DNA from: Alligator mississippiensis
Taxonomy: Eukaryota; Chordata; Crocodylia; Alligatoridae
DNA: 64,000 nt
Direction of reading: 5' to 3'
Assembly (NCBI RefSeq): GCF_030867095.1
Contig: NC_081828.1
Span: 4,222,001 to 4,286,000 of the forward strand
Shown here: in pieces, positions 11,389-21,531 of the stretch
How the letters are laid out: each line of letters starts with the position of its first letter
Position numbering within the stretch: the first letter of the stretch is position 1
Program-made: the position numbers and the translations under genes
The notes under the pieces: generated by a model
The model's input: only the letters and a program-made list of their open reading frames with translations
What the model was told of the DNA's origin: nothing
Databases searched by the model: none

Positions 11389-11650
11389 CTCCATGGCCGC
11401 CGCCGGAGCGAGTCCCTCAGGCCGGGCCGGGCCGGGCGGCTCCCGGGGTGGGGAAGGGAGGGGGCGTGGCCTTCGGGCCCCACCCCAGAGAGGCGCGCGG
11501 CGCAGGCGCAGTCTGGCGCGCGCCCCGCCTACAGTGCGCAAGCGCATACCAGAGAAGGCAAGGCTCATGGAGTCAGATGCGCAGGCGCAGTGTGAAATCT
11601 GAGGGAGGCGAGGAAAGGGCAATGTGCGCAAGCGCATTGTGAAATCTGAG
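11389..11650 (-). other. MKNK1: Candidate first exon of MKNK1 in the CpG island
   Basis: Inside the CpG island the minus strand reads GGCGGCGGCCATGGAG|GTAGGGT, with the ATG at 11394-11392 in an optimal Kozak context and a usable donor directly after GAG (GT at 11388-11387). This is the best first-exon donor I see on this strand in the island. Joined directly to the exon at 218 it gives ME|MVISQ in frame; joined to the exon at 2318 it makes a short uORF. The upstream edge (transcription start) cannot be read and is set only roughly, within the NRF1-site array. Confidence 0.4.
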
Positions 11651-11761
11651 GCAGGCGGCGCCGGGTGGGGGGGGTTAGAAGGGTAGTGCGCGCAGGCGCA
11701 GTGTGAAGAGGTGGTGGCAGACGAAGGGCAAACGGAGGAGGTGGGGTTGTGCGCAGGCGCA
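11500..11761. promoter_or_regulatory. Tandem array of six NRF1-type sites
   Basis: The sites are TGCGCARGCGCA or near variants: 11500-11510, 11535-11546, 11578-11589, 11625-11636, 11690-11700 and 11750-11761. They match the NRF1 consensus YGCGCAYGCGCR except for R in place of Y at the centre. Spacing is 35-65 bases. Three are followed by related text (GTGTGAAATCTGAGG, TTGTGAAATCTGAGG, GTGTGAAGAGG), so the array is a degenerate tandem repeat of a motif-bearing unit. Confidence 0.65.
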
Positions 11762-13037
11762 GGACTGCTGGGCGGGAATTAGGAACCTGTAGCCCCGCCC
11801 CCTCATGCGCCCTGTTAGGCTGGGTGTCTTCATGGCTGCGTTGCCAAGGCAACCACCCGTGGTGCTCGCACCTGCCCAGGCCTGGGTGCAAGGGGACACC
11901 CCAGGGCCCGAGCTGCCCTCACAGGGGTGCCTGCATGTCTCCCCGTGCAGCGTTTGGCGGGAGCTGCGATGGCCTGACAGGCATTAACGTGTCTCACACT
12001 GTTCACGTGCGAGTCGTGCGAGAAAGTGAACCTGTGGCCTGTTAAAACTGATCCCTCCCCGGAGCGACATGGCTAACCAGCCACTAAGAGGTTCCACATC
12101 ACTTGTGAAACGTCTTCGTGGCTGGTTTGCACGGCGCTTTCCCTTCACACTCTGGTCCCCTGCGCGGGTGCGCGATGGGGATTTTTGACCCCAGCTCCCA
12201 ACAAAGTAGGAGTAGGTAACATAGCAGAGGAAGGAAGGAAGCCCTGACACCAGCTTATACCACTGTCCTAACTACTCGTCTTCCTTTGACCCCATTGCCT
12301 CCCAGTGGCTGGCGCCTGCCAGGGGTCCAGCGATGAAGGAGAGCTCAGTAGCCAACAGGTTCAACGGCAGCCAAATGTCTGCAACCTTCCCATAGCTCAG
12401 CTGGTTGCATGCGAATGCAGCTGGATTGCTGCTTTTTGTGGCTACCAAATGCAAAAGCATCACCGGCCGTCCCGAAACGGTGCTGGGGAAACAGCCCGAT
12501 ACAACCATCAGCGATGCAGTTTCTTCTACAGAGACAAAAGTCGGAGATAATGGAAGAACATGGGTCGTTGAGCAGAAAAAAACCCTTCTACGGAGCAGGT
12601 AGGGGAGGAGACTTGGCTTTGTGCAAGCTGTTTTCCCTTTCTACACCTTTCTTTTTTTTCCCCACTTCGTTTTCATCTATTTAGATTATGAAATAGGAAA
12701 TGTCCCTTACCCTTTGTAGAGCCCCAGGTACAACACAGCACCGGGCTTCACTGGGATGATCCCAGTGGCATCTCTGTACATTAGTGTAAGGCAAACAATG
12801 AATACTCATTAGAAATGGTTGCAAGGAAAGGTAATAAACAGCAAACACACACAATTCAGCGCATGCTTCGGGAAGACCGCCCCATCGCAAAATGTCCTGT
12901 CAAGCTGAACAAAAAATGCAAGCTGACGCTGGCGCTTTCCGACTGCGCCAAACGTTGGGTCTAGTTAAGCAGTGGAGGGTGGCAAGGACACGGTTAAAGT
13001 TTATCGCCTGGAGATCTTTTTGTTTGAAGTATTTTCT

Positions 13038-13120
13038 CAAAATAAACCATTTAATCCTGGGGTGTAGCACCATTATACAGATGGCCCTGTCTGTTGTCCT
13101 GGTATACATCCTAAAAAGGT
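13038..13120 (+). repeat. Repeat pair copy 1 (AATAAACCATTTAATCCTGG)
   Basis: About 80 bases that recur at 13902-13983 in the same orientation, including CAGATGGCCCTGTCTGTTGT and CTGGTATACATCCTA. It is a dispersed repeat or a local duplication. Confidence 0.5.
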
Positions 13121-13901
13121 TGATACTGCATTGTCTGTGATGCCAGGGGCATCCATACAGCCTGCAGCTGATATTTTGAAAACTCATCTCCCTTCTCTGC
13201 TTTCTCCCTTTACTTCCCATAGGCCCAGCTGGCATGTTGGATAAATAATAGGTTTCTCAGATATCTCTAGTTCAGCCTCAGGATCCAGCAAGGTGCTGGC
13301 ATAGCTCAGCAACCTGTCAGATAAAACAAAGGGAAAATCTTCAGCTTCTTTGCCTTCACATCTTCTGGGCTAAGGTCAATGCAAGTTCTCTTAAGTCTCC
13401 CCAAACCCTGCTAGCCATATCTGTCTCCAAGCAGACCAAGAACAACAATAGTAAAGTAACAACAGAAAGAAAATGAGTGTGGTGTGTCCTGCTGTTTTTG
13501 CAAGCGGCGTGCGTTCTTGGGTTCAATCTCAAATCAGACCAGCCACAGCTGTTGCCAACTTGCACTTCTTTTGTGCTTTGCCCTGCATCATGCTCTACCT
13601 CTGGTCACGACAAAAAAGGCTCTGTGCACCACAGCTGAGTCTGAGTGTGTAAGACCAGAGCAGCCTCTGCTCCTCCAAGCCGAGGCTAGCTGGATGCTTC
13701 GGATTTACAACCAGTTGCCCTAATTTCCCTACTCCTTAGCCACCTCTGTGGTCATGTAGGACCGTAGCTACAGTGCAAACGGGGGGATGGAGACACCTCT
13801 AGTACTTGCATACCGCACAGCTGTGCTTTACAGCTCCTAACTAAGCATGAACAAGGGATTGGCTTGGAATCTGGGGCTGCAAATGGATGTCACATTATCC
13901 C

Positions 13902-13983
13902 CAAATAAACCATTTTATCCTGGGATGTAGTGCCATTGTACAGATGGCCCTGTCTGTTGTGCTGGTATACATCCTAGAAAAGT
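13902..13983 (+). repeat. Repeat pair copy 2
   Basis: Second copy of the 13038-13120 segment, about 90 percent identical by eye. Downstream, TTTATCCTGGGAT words and their inverted forms (TCCTGGGACAAA) continue to about 14200, which suggests a larger element. Confidence 0.5.
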
Positions 13984-14799
13984 TTCCCCAATGAGAGGTA
14001 GTAGTCATTTATCCTGGGATATTGCAAAGGACATCTGTACAGTTATCCCAAGATTGAGCCACTGAATCAATGGCAGGAAAGTGGCAGTGCATTCAGCCAC
14101 TCTGAAGGGTGATCTTTGTAAAAGCCGAGCCTAGGATATATTTGTCCTGGGACAAACACTGGTGCAACTTATCCAGGGACAAATGCAACGGGTGTTGCTA
14201 GCCCAGGGGAATTGAGATGCACAGAGGTTAAGCGAAGGGAGAAAGGTCATTCCAAACCCGAATCTCCAAAGGAGCAGTATGCGGATTCAATGCTAGAGGA
14301 CACGCAACCTTGAATGTACTCCTTCCACAGACTGAAATCTATACCAACACGAACAACTAAAACAGAGGTGAGGCTTGAATGCTGTTATAATTACAAACGC
14401 TTAATGTTCCCATTTTGCTGTCTATTCTTTTTCAAATCATTTGCCAGATCGCTCTTTCTCCCAAAGATCCTAACTCCTCTCCCCTAGATTGCTACCTTTT
14501 TTGCCCATGCACAGATCAAGATGAACTTGATTGTGATCATTACTGGGGGTAGTTTTGAACTATTGGTGGCAGACAGACCATTCAGGAAATAAGCCCCACT
14601 CCACTTCCCATTCCAGACAGGAGGTGGTAACACCCTGGATGTGCCCCATGCCATCATTTTTGAATGCGCTACAATCCCAGACACCTTTCCCACCTCATTT
14701 CCAGGGTACATGAGCACAGAGTTTGAATGGGTGAGGGAGATTATTTCCTTGATGGTGCGACTAAATAACAGCAATAAACCAAAGGCAGAGGAATTCACA

Positions 14800-15025
14800 G
14801 ATTCACCAAAGTATAGGGCTGGAAGGGACCTCAGGAGATCATTGGGTCCAGCCCCCCCTGCTTGGGGCAGGAAAGACCCAAATTACCCCAGCAAGGTGCA
14901 CGTCCAGTCTCCTTTTGAAGATGTCCAGGGTAGGGGCCTGCATCACCCCCGCTGGGAGTCTCTTGCAGAGTCGGCTCACACGAACCGTGAAGATGTTTTT
15001 CCTTATATCCAAATTAATCAAACTG
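14800..15025 (-). mobile_element. CR1 LINE 3' fragment
   Basis: Read on the plus strand it runs TATAGGGCTGGAAGGGACCT, CCAGCCCCCCCTGCTTGGGG, to TTTTTCCTTATATCC. This is the reverse complement of a CR1 3' end (C-terminal RT frame plus 3' tail). Confidence 0.75.
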
Positions 15026-15439
15026 CTTTGGGCTTTCTCATACCTGTACTACTGAACGAGGTTTCTATTTTGGTGAGATTATCTATATTGCCTCAGAAAG
15101 TAAAGGACCCAGTCAAAGGTCAAGGTCATATTGGGTTAGGTGTCGTACAGAAAAAAAAAAAATCACATTTATACTTCCCCATTAAAACTCTTTCTGTCTT
15201 AATGGGACTCCTTTGCACTCCAGAATAAATTCCACTGAACAAAGTGAAAAAAAAAAAAGGCTGTTGCAGGGCAGGAGGAATTTGAAAGCTCCCCAGAGCC
15301 ATGCTTACGAACCTGAGTAAAGGAACAAGGTCATTATCAAGCAGATGTAAGCAGACGATTCCAACTTTGAGCCTAGTCTGCATATAAAATGAACTTTTCC
15401 AAACAGATTTTAACACCTTCAACACCACCTTTGAAACAT

Positions 15440-15590
15440 GAACTTTCATTTCTACCCAGGAGAACTTTTACAATCTTTTCTCCGACACCTGATGAAGGGT
15501 GTTAGTGCCCAAAAGCTTGCAATTAAAGAATCGCATTTGCAAAAATCTAGTTGGTCTAATAAAAGATATCACCTCTACTACAAGTCCTGT
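15440..15590. repeat. Fold-back family remnant (GGTCTAATAAAAGATATC)
   Basis: It has TTTCTACCCAGGAGAACTTT, CCTGATGAAGGGTGTTAGTG, CAAAAGCTTGCAA and TTGGTCTAATAAAAGATATC, the same word series as copies at 33765, 49290, 55442 and 56010. Confidence 0.5.
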
Positions 15591-16754
15591 ATGGCAAGAA
15601 ACCTTAGTAGAAGTGTGTTCTGTAGCAAGTCTCATTCCTCAGCCAACAAATGATTCCTGTTTCAATGCACTTGAGCTATAACGACCAGTTCTATATAAAG
15701 CAACTCCAGTCCACCTCTCTGATTTAATAGAAAGGCTTGAGGGGAAACAGTGATCAATGGGACACAGGAGTGAGGAGGGGAGTCGAATCACTCGTAGACA
15801 AATATCACCGGAACGAAGGAGTCCTGCTTATCTTCACTGCGGTTGACATTTACAAAGGGCATAATCAGTTTTGCTGACATTTCAATCTGCCGCTCTCCGC
15901 TCTAAAATAAATACAGGTAACCCGTGGAAACCTAGTGTCAGTATAAAAATGAAAAGAAACAAAACAGGAGGATTAAAGCCAAGAGCAACAAAAAAAACAA
16001 GCTACCAGCAAGTACAAACTACCTGACTCACTTATAAGACCTTCCATGCAATGATCTCAACGCCATTAATATTCTTGTCTGGCAATACCCTGAGTAAACA
16101 CTAATTCTACTTTTAAAGGTTTGCAGAGGTTAATTAACCTTTTCACAGTCCTGCTAACATAATACTCCACCTAGAAATTCCAATTGGTACTTGTCAATAC
16201 CCGTAGACATGATACAAGTCCCGCTCCAGATATCCCCATCATCTACATATGCACCAAGTGAAATTCACTTCTACTCACACCTTACCCCAAGGCCAACGCA
16301 CCCTTGAAATCCAGCAAGATTTAAAACGATGAATAGACTCCATGCTGACTTTTGCACAAAGAGACATTAAGACTTAAATATCACATAAATCATGCAGGGA
16401 TCAGGTCTTGACCCCTCCCCATAGGGATGCATTTTGCCTTATTGATATTTTGAAAGATCATGAGCAAAAAATGAATACATTTCTTTTGGGTGTAGCATGC
16501 TATAGTTTGGAAGGTGCCAGGTTCATTTTCCCCCTTCTTTAATTACTTCAGGTCAGAATATGATCCAGCTGAATGTGATCAAGAGAACAATACTGGTTAC
16601 ACCCTCCTCTGCTGCTGTGCTACTCCCCCATGCATCACAGTGAGGTCACAGGGGAGGGGATCTGAAAAGGTTGCACATCTTCACACTTCTTCTGGTCGCT
16701 TAGATCAGCTGGTTGAACCACTGCTATTCCACAGGCCTTTCAAGTCCACTCTGA

Positions 16755-17190
16755 TCCCCAGCATTATCCCAGGATCATGGGGTTGGAAAGAACCTCAAGG
16801 GTCACATGGCCCAACCCTTTCCACAAACACAAGGATCCTATTCTTTAATCATCCCTGAAGTTTCTGTAAAATCATCTTAGCCTCTTCCTGAAAATTTCCA
16901 ATGAAAGAGATTCCACCCTTTCCCTGGGTGGTCCACTCTACTGTCTTCCTAACAAGAAAGCAGTTGCTCTTGAGATCCAATATACCAGGAAGTCTCCTTT
17001 TCTACCATTTAAAGCAAATAATTATAGGGCCTGATAACTTGTGTTTGCTGAAACTGTCTTCCAGCCTGGATCGGGAGACTTCAAGAGACAGAGAATTCCC
17101 CACCGCTCTTGGGAGCACTGTCTATTTGTTGTTCCTGACAAAAACTAATCTTTTAAGAAAAGGACTGCAAGAATCAAGCTCAGTTTCTTG
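16755..17190 (-). mobile_element. Old CR1 LINE fragment
   Basis: GGGGTTGGAAAGAACCTCAA, then CCACCCTTTCCCTGGGTGG, in CR1 antisense order but more diverged than the other copies. Confidence 0.55.
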
Positions 17191-17599
17191 ATTAAACTCA
17201 CATGCAAACAGCAAGGTATAGAGTTGTGTGTCAGCAGTCCAGGAGTGACAGCAGCTACAGCTATGGGATGAAGCAGACTCATTAGACATGCTTTTATCTA
17301 TACCCCTCTGGTTTCCAAAAGACTATTCTGTGCATTAATCAGAGTCTTACTAATCAAGTTTCTACTCATCTTCCATCTTGTTTTGAATAAACCATTCCAG
17401 AAAATTAGCACATCTTACAAACATTTGTACTAAGCAAGCCCCAGTATAGGGTGTGTGTTTCCTGTGCATCATTCAGCTCTACTTTCTTAGGATCCTTTAT
17501 CCTGTTTTTTCTGCTGTGTTGCTGTATCTAGCACCGTGGAGTGTGTAACATGAGTGCAAAACCTTCTGGGAGTGCAGTTCATTGCCATGCAAAGTGCTG

Positions 17600-17860
17600 T
17601 TCTCAGTGAGGGCAGGTGGCAGAACAAGGAGCAATGGGCTCAAGTTGCAGCAAGGGACGTTGAGGTTGGAGATTAGGAAAAACTCTCTCATGAGGAGGGT
17701 AGGGAAATACTGGAACAGGTTACCCAGAGAGGTGATGGACTCTCCATCCTTGAAGGATTTTAAGGCCTGGGTAGACAAAGCCTTGGCTTTGGGCCAGTCC
17801 TGCTTTTGAGCAGGAGGTTGGACTAAATGACCTTCCAACCCTCATTTTCTATGAAATAAA
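17600..17860 (+). mobile_element. CR1 LINE 3' end
   Basis: Sense CR1 tail: TTGCAGCAAGGGACGTTGAG, GGAGATTAGGAAAAACTC, a frame reading LRLEIRKNSLMRRVGKYWNR, and a terminal CCTTCCAACCCTCATTTTCT. Confidence 0.8.
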
Positions 17861-18540
17861 AGACATTCTGGGAACACAAGGGGTAAGCTAACATTAGTTT
17901 GTACCCCTTTATTAAACATTGCTAATTTGAGCTTGTGTGGCTTTAACTTGCATCCGTCGATTCTTGTTCTGCTTTCTCTGCTAGAATCAGAGCTCTTTAG
18001 TATCCCATAGTTTTTTCCCTATGAAATATTTACATACCATAAACAAGATAAATATGCTTTGAGTCCTTCCCACAGCTCCTTTGGAGCAGCTCAGCTGCAT
18101 GCCACACCTTATAGATGACTAACCCTATAGTATCAAACTAATCTGGCAGAACAGGGATTCTGCTTCTAGGAAATGATCAAACGATTATGCTAATATTCCA
18201 GGAATTAATCCTCTAAAAGGGTAGCAGCAAGACCAATTACTGTCATCTGTAAAGGTGCTATCGATGACGCATGATAAAACAGTTAATTTTACACATGGCC
18301 GTTCCTTTTATTTCTTCTGCTAATGGCTTTTCAGGTAGCTGTTTTCTTTGAAACTATTTGATGGGCAGCAGAGAAAACAAGTAGCCTGTCGGCGTTAGGA
18401 AATGCTAGATGAGTAAGAGATAATTAATAGAATTAGCTTTGTACTTGTAAGCGTTAGGCTTTTATCTCAGCACGTTGACCTACATGTTATGATTAGAATG
18501 ACTTAAAACCAACCCTGGCCAGAATTTTTACAATTAGCTG

Positions 18541-18675
18541 CCTAAAGCCGGGCACCTAAATTGGTCTGGTCTGGTTTTCAGCAGGCAGGGATCGATCCCT
18601 CCCCCATGGAGATCTCACCTGACTTCTGCAGAAGTCACTGGTTAAAAACAGATGTCAGGCTTATCCCGGGTCTGA
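18541..18675. repeat. Old interspersed repeat fragment
   Basis: GGGCACCTAAATTGGTCTGG and GGTTTTCAGCAGGC resemble a common degenerate amniote LINE tail. The family was not assigned. Confidence 0.3.
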
Positions 18676-18739
18676 CTCGCATTAAAACAGGTGTGGGATA
18701 ATCACACAGGGAGTTTGACTGGCAATTAACTCAAATTAG

Positions 18740-18850
18740 CCCCTGCTTGGGGTGTGGGATGTTGTAGTTTGGGATGGCCTTGCTTTGAGCAGGGGGTTGG
18801 ATTAGATGTGACCTCCCGAGGTCCCTTCCCACCCTCATTTTCTATGAAAC
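18740..18850 (+). mobile_element. CR1 LINE 3' terminal fragment
   Basis: Short sense tail with GGGTTGGATTAGATGTGACC, TCCCGAGGTCCCTTCCCACC and TTTTCTATGAA. Confidence 0.7.
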
Positions 18851-19599
18851 CCGCACTGCTCAGGGGGGCTCAAGGCTGCCGTCCAGCTCAAGCCCATTCA
18901 CCATCTACATTAGAAACACCTAACTGGCTCCAGACTCTCGGCCAAGCATCAGGTGCTGGGATCAAGCCTCCTCCCTGCAGCACTCACCTGAGCACCGCAC
19001 TCCTCAAGCATAAGATGTTTTCAGCAGCAATCCCACAACTTGGTGTGCCTGACTTCCAGTCCTTCTGCACACTGCATCTTGTCCCTATTGCCTATAATTG
19101 TAGCTGAGCACAGATATAAAGCCTGGTCCTTGCACAGAGCCCTTCTGGGAATCAGACTGCCCACTATTTGTCTCTCCCTTTGTGCTTCACCTGCAGCCAC
19201 CCCAAGGTAACATGGACTGGGCTGGTGGCTGAAGCTAGCTGAGGGCAGCAGTGCAGTCATGCCCTCAGACCCCTTTTCACATACGTAATTTTTATAATAA
19301 ATGGATTGAGGAAGTCAAGCCACAGCTGACTGGAAAAGAAGCGGGAGCAGCTGCTTTCTCTACAGAACAGTAGTTACAGGTCTACTGGGGCTGCATCGAT
19401 GCAAGGCTTACCAACTTCCAAGTGCCACATGCACAGCTCTCTATCTTAACATCCTTGCTCTCATATCCAACTTTCCAAGGTGCCTACGCAACATGGGACA
19501 TAATTAAAGTACACTAAGAGAAATGAAAGTAGGAAAATCCATGGAGCTGAGCACTATGTCATTGGGTCATAGCCCAGGGCATCAGAGATGCAACAACAC

Positions 19600-20025
19600 T
19601 TATCTGATGGACACAAGCCAGACAAAGACAAGCTGAGGGACCTGGGACTCTTCAGCTTGAAAAAGAGAAGGCTGGGAGGGGACTTGGTAGCAGCTTACCA
19701 CAACACTGGCGGGGATCATCAAGGGCTTGGTGAACAACTGTTCACCAGGGCACCCTTGGGGAAAACCAGGAGTAATGACCACAAACTCCTGGAAGACCGT
19801 TTCAGGCTCAACATTAGGAAACGCTTCTTCACAGTCACAGTGTCCAGACTGTGAAATGAGATCCCTCCAGAAGTGGTGCAATCGCCTACTCTGGAAATCA
19901 AGAGGAGACTGGACAGTCACCTTACTGGGGTTACCTGACCCTAGTTATCTTTCCTACCTGGTGCAGGGGGCTGGACCCAATGATCTTCTGAGGTTCCTTC
20001 CAGCCTCATAATCTATGAGACAGGA
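19600..20025 (+). mobile_element. CR1 LINE 3' fragment
   Basis: A sense frame reads LRDLGLFSLKKRRLGGDLVA, the conserved C-terminal stretch of the CR1 ORF2 protein, followed by GNASSQSQCPD-like decay and a tail ending TTCCAGCCTCATAATCTATG. It is 5' truncated and frameshifted. Confidence 0.75.
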
Positions 20026-20179
20026 CAGTGAACAAGATGGAGCATATATCTGATCTAATATGGCAATTCCTATTTCCCTGTGTAAAAAAGCGTTATTTCA
20101 CTAAGGATGTGGTTGAAATATCTAGCGGTAGAATTTGGCCATCAGCTATCAATGGAAGTGAGATGCTTCTTCTGCAGGG

Positions 20180-20300
20180 AGGTGTGTGTGTCAAGCAAAC
20201 AAGCTATTTCCAGCTTGTGGAGGGGGTGTGTGTCTGTGTGTGCAAAGGAAACAAGTTATTACCAGTTTACGGAGGGTGTGTTTGTGTGTGTGTATCTGGG
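20180..20300 (+). repeat. Imperfect GT-rich repeats
   Basis: Three GTGTGTGTS-type blocks separated by copies of AAACAAGYTATTWCCAG, an imperfect tandem of about 50-60 bases. Confidence 0.45.
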
Positions 20301-20425
20301 CATGTCTACACGTGCATTTACGCCGGCTTAAATTTACTGCGCAGCAAGCAGGAATAGGCCGGTATCTACACATGCAGGTGTTAAAGTGCATTAACTCTGT
20401 GTGTGGACTGATTTGGGACTAAAGT
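20295..20425. mobile_element. MITE fragment (GTCTACACGTGCATTTAC family)
   Basis: GGGCATGTCTACACGTGCAT, TTTACTGCGCAGCAAGCAGG and GTGTGTGGACTGATTTGGGA also occur in the element at 59414-59802. One end is missing. Confidence 0.5.
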
Positions 20426-21531
20426 TACACTAGAGGAGTTTAGGTTTTCGGTGTTAGTAAAATTTATCACCAGGCCGGTTCTTCCTCATTTACATGAGTC
20501 TGAATCACCTTCATGGAAATGAACAGAGCAGCTCTGCTGCACTGACTCCACCTGCAGTATCTTCTGTATATCTCTAAATGGGAGGCGAATCCCATAGTAG
20601 AAAACACTGAGATATTCTGGCTTTTTTTAGGGCTAAAAACAAAAAATCACTCCAGGATTGCATTCTTTCCACATTTCCACATTCCACAAATCTGTTTGCT
20701 GTCTGTCTAGTTTCACTGCTAGCTAACGACCACCCAAGAAAGACGTCTAGACCTAAAGTCTGGGGCCACATCAAGGAAAGACTTACCTGTTTTAGCTCAC
20801 CTGCCATGTGCCATGCTGCAGTCACCTCTTCTGCGACAGCATTGAAAACCATTTTGTCACATCTTCACTCGTTCAGCAAAAAGCGAACCACTGCTAGCAA
20901 TCGCCATCCACTGTGGGTCATTTCCAAATACATGCAGATCCTTGGACATCTCTCAGCCATTATGCCAGGGAAGAGGGAGTCTTATTTTACTCCAGGATCT
21001 CACGCATAGTTGTAACCTTTTCTATAGAGAGCATCTTCTGCCTGAAGATCTCAATGCACTTTGCAGACGTTGACTCACCAGCTCTCCCATGCATCCTGAG
21101 GTATGGAAGGATCCTCAGTTTACAGAGCAGAAATTTGGAAATAGAAGAGCTGTGACCTAATAGGACTGCTTTGTTACAAGAAGCCAGCAACAAAGCCATA
21201 CGTAGAACCAGCATCCCTGACACTCCAATTTCCTATGAAGCCACTATACGCTCTTCCTTCCTTTTTCACAGATTCATCCTCTGAAAATACCAGTTTTCTT
21301 GAGCCACTAGCCAGGACCTGGGCAGCCTGTGCACCCTCATGTCAATCTTACCCCATTAAACATCTCATATCTCCCCATTACACCTTTTCAGAACAGTGGA
21401 GAATACCTCTTTGTTACAGCCTTGTAAAACCCTAGTACGTGAGCTCAGTCACAGCAACACTTTCAGACTGTGGTGACATTACTAATTAAGCCAGTCTTAT
21501 CCAAGCTTCTGGAAATATCCACTAATTAGGT

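Larger units (their letters stand above)
122..11700 (-). other. MKNK1: MKNK1 locus, 5' part (partial gene span)
   Basis: This span covers the recognised MKNK1 exon, the likely start exon and the promoter island. MNK1 is a Ser/Thr kinase activated by ERK and p38; the exons for its kinase domain, activation loop and C-terminus would lie left of position 1. The introns here hold hAT-type elements (486-699, 2505-2700, 2958-3162, 10403-10622), the 7038-8213 transposon and otherwise non-repetitive AT-rich sequence. Transcription runs right to left. Confidence 0.8.
11000..11990 (-). promoter_or_regulatory. CpG island promoter, probably MKNK1
   Basis: This is the only strongly GC- and CpG-rich kilobase in the window. 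It has GGCCGGGCCGGGCCGGGC near 11419-11437, GC-box-like GGGGGCGTGGC at about 11460, six NRF1-type palindromes (11500-11761), and no obvious TATA box. It lies upstream of the MKNK1 N-terminal exons on the minus strand and has a first-exon-like donor at 11388-11387. Islands of this type often fire in both directions; I recall a divergent antisense transcript at human MKNK1, so a plus-strand transcript is possible. Confidence 0.7.

Noticed and set aside
14641..15228. 195-codon open plus-strand frame
   Set aside because: Runs antisense through a CR1 3' end and ends in simple repeats; no protein family seen.
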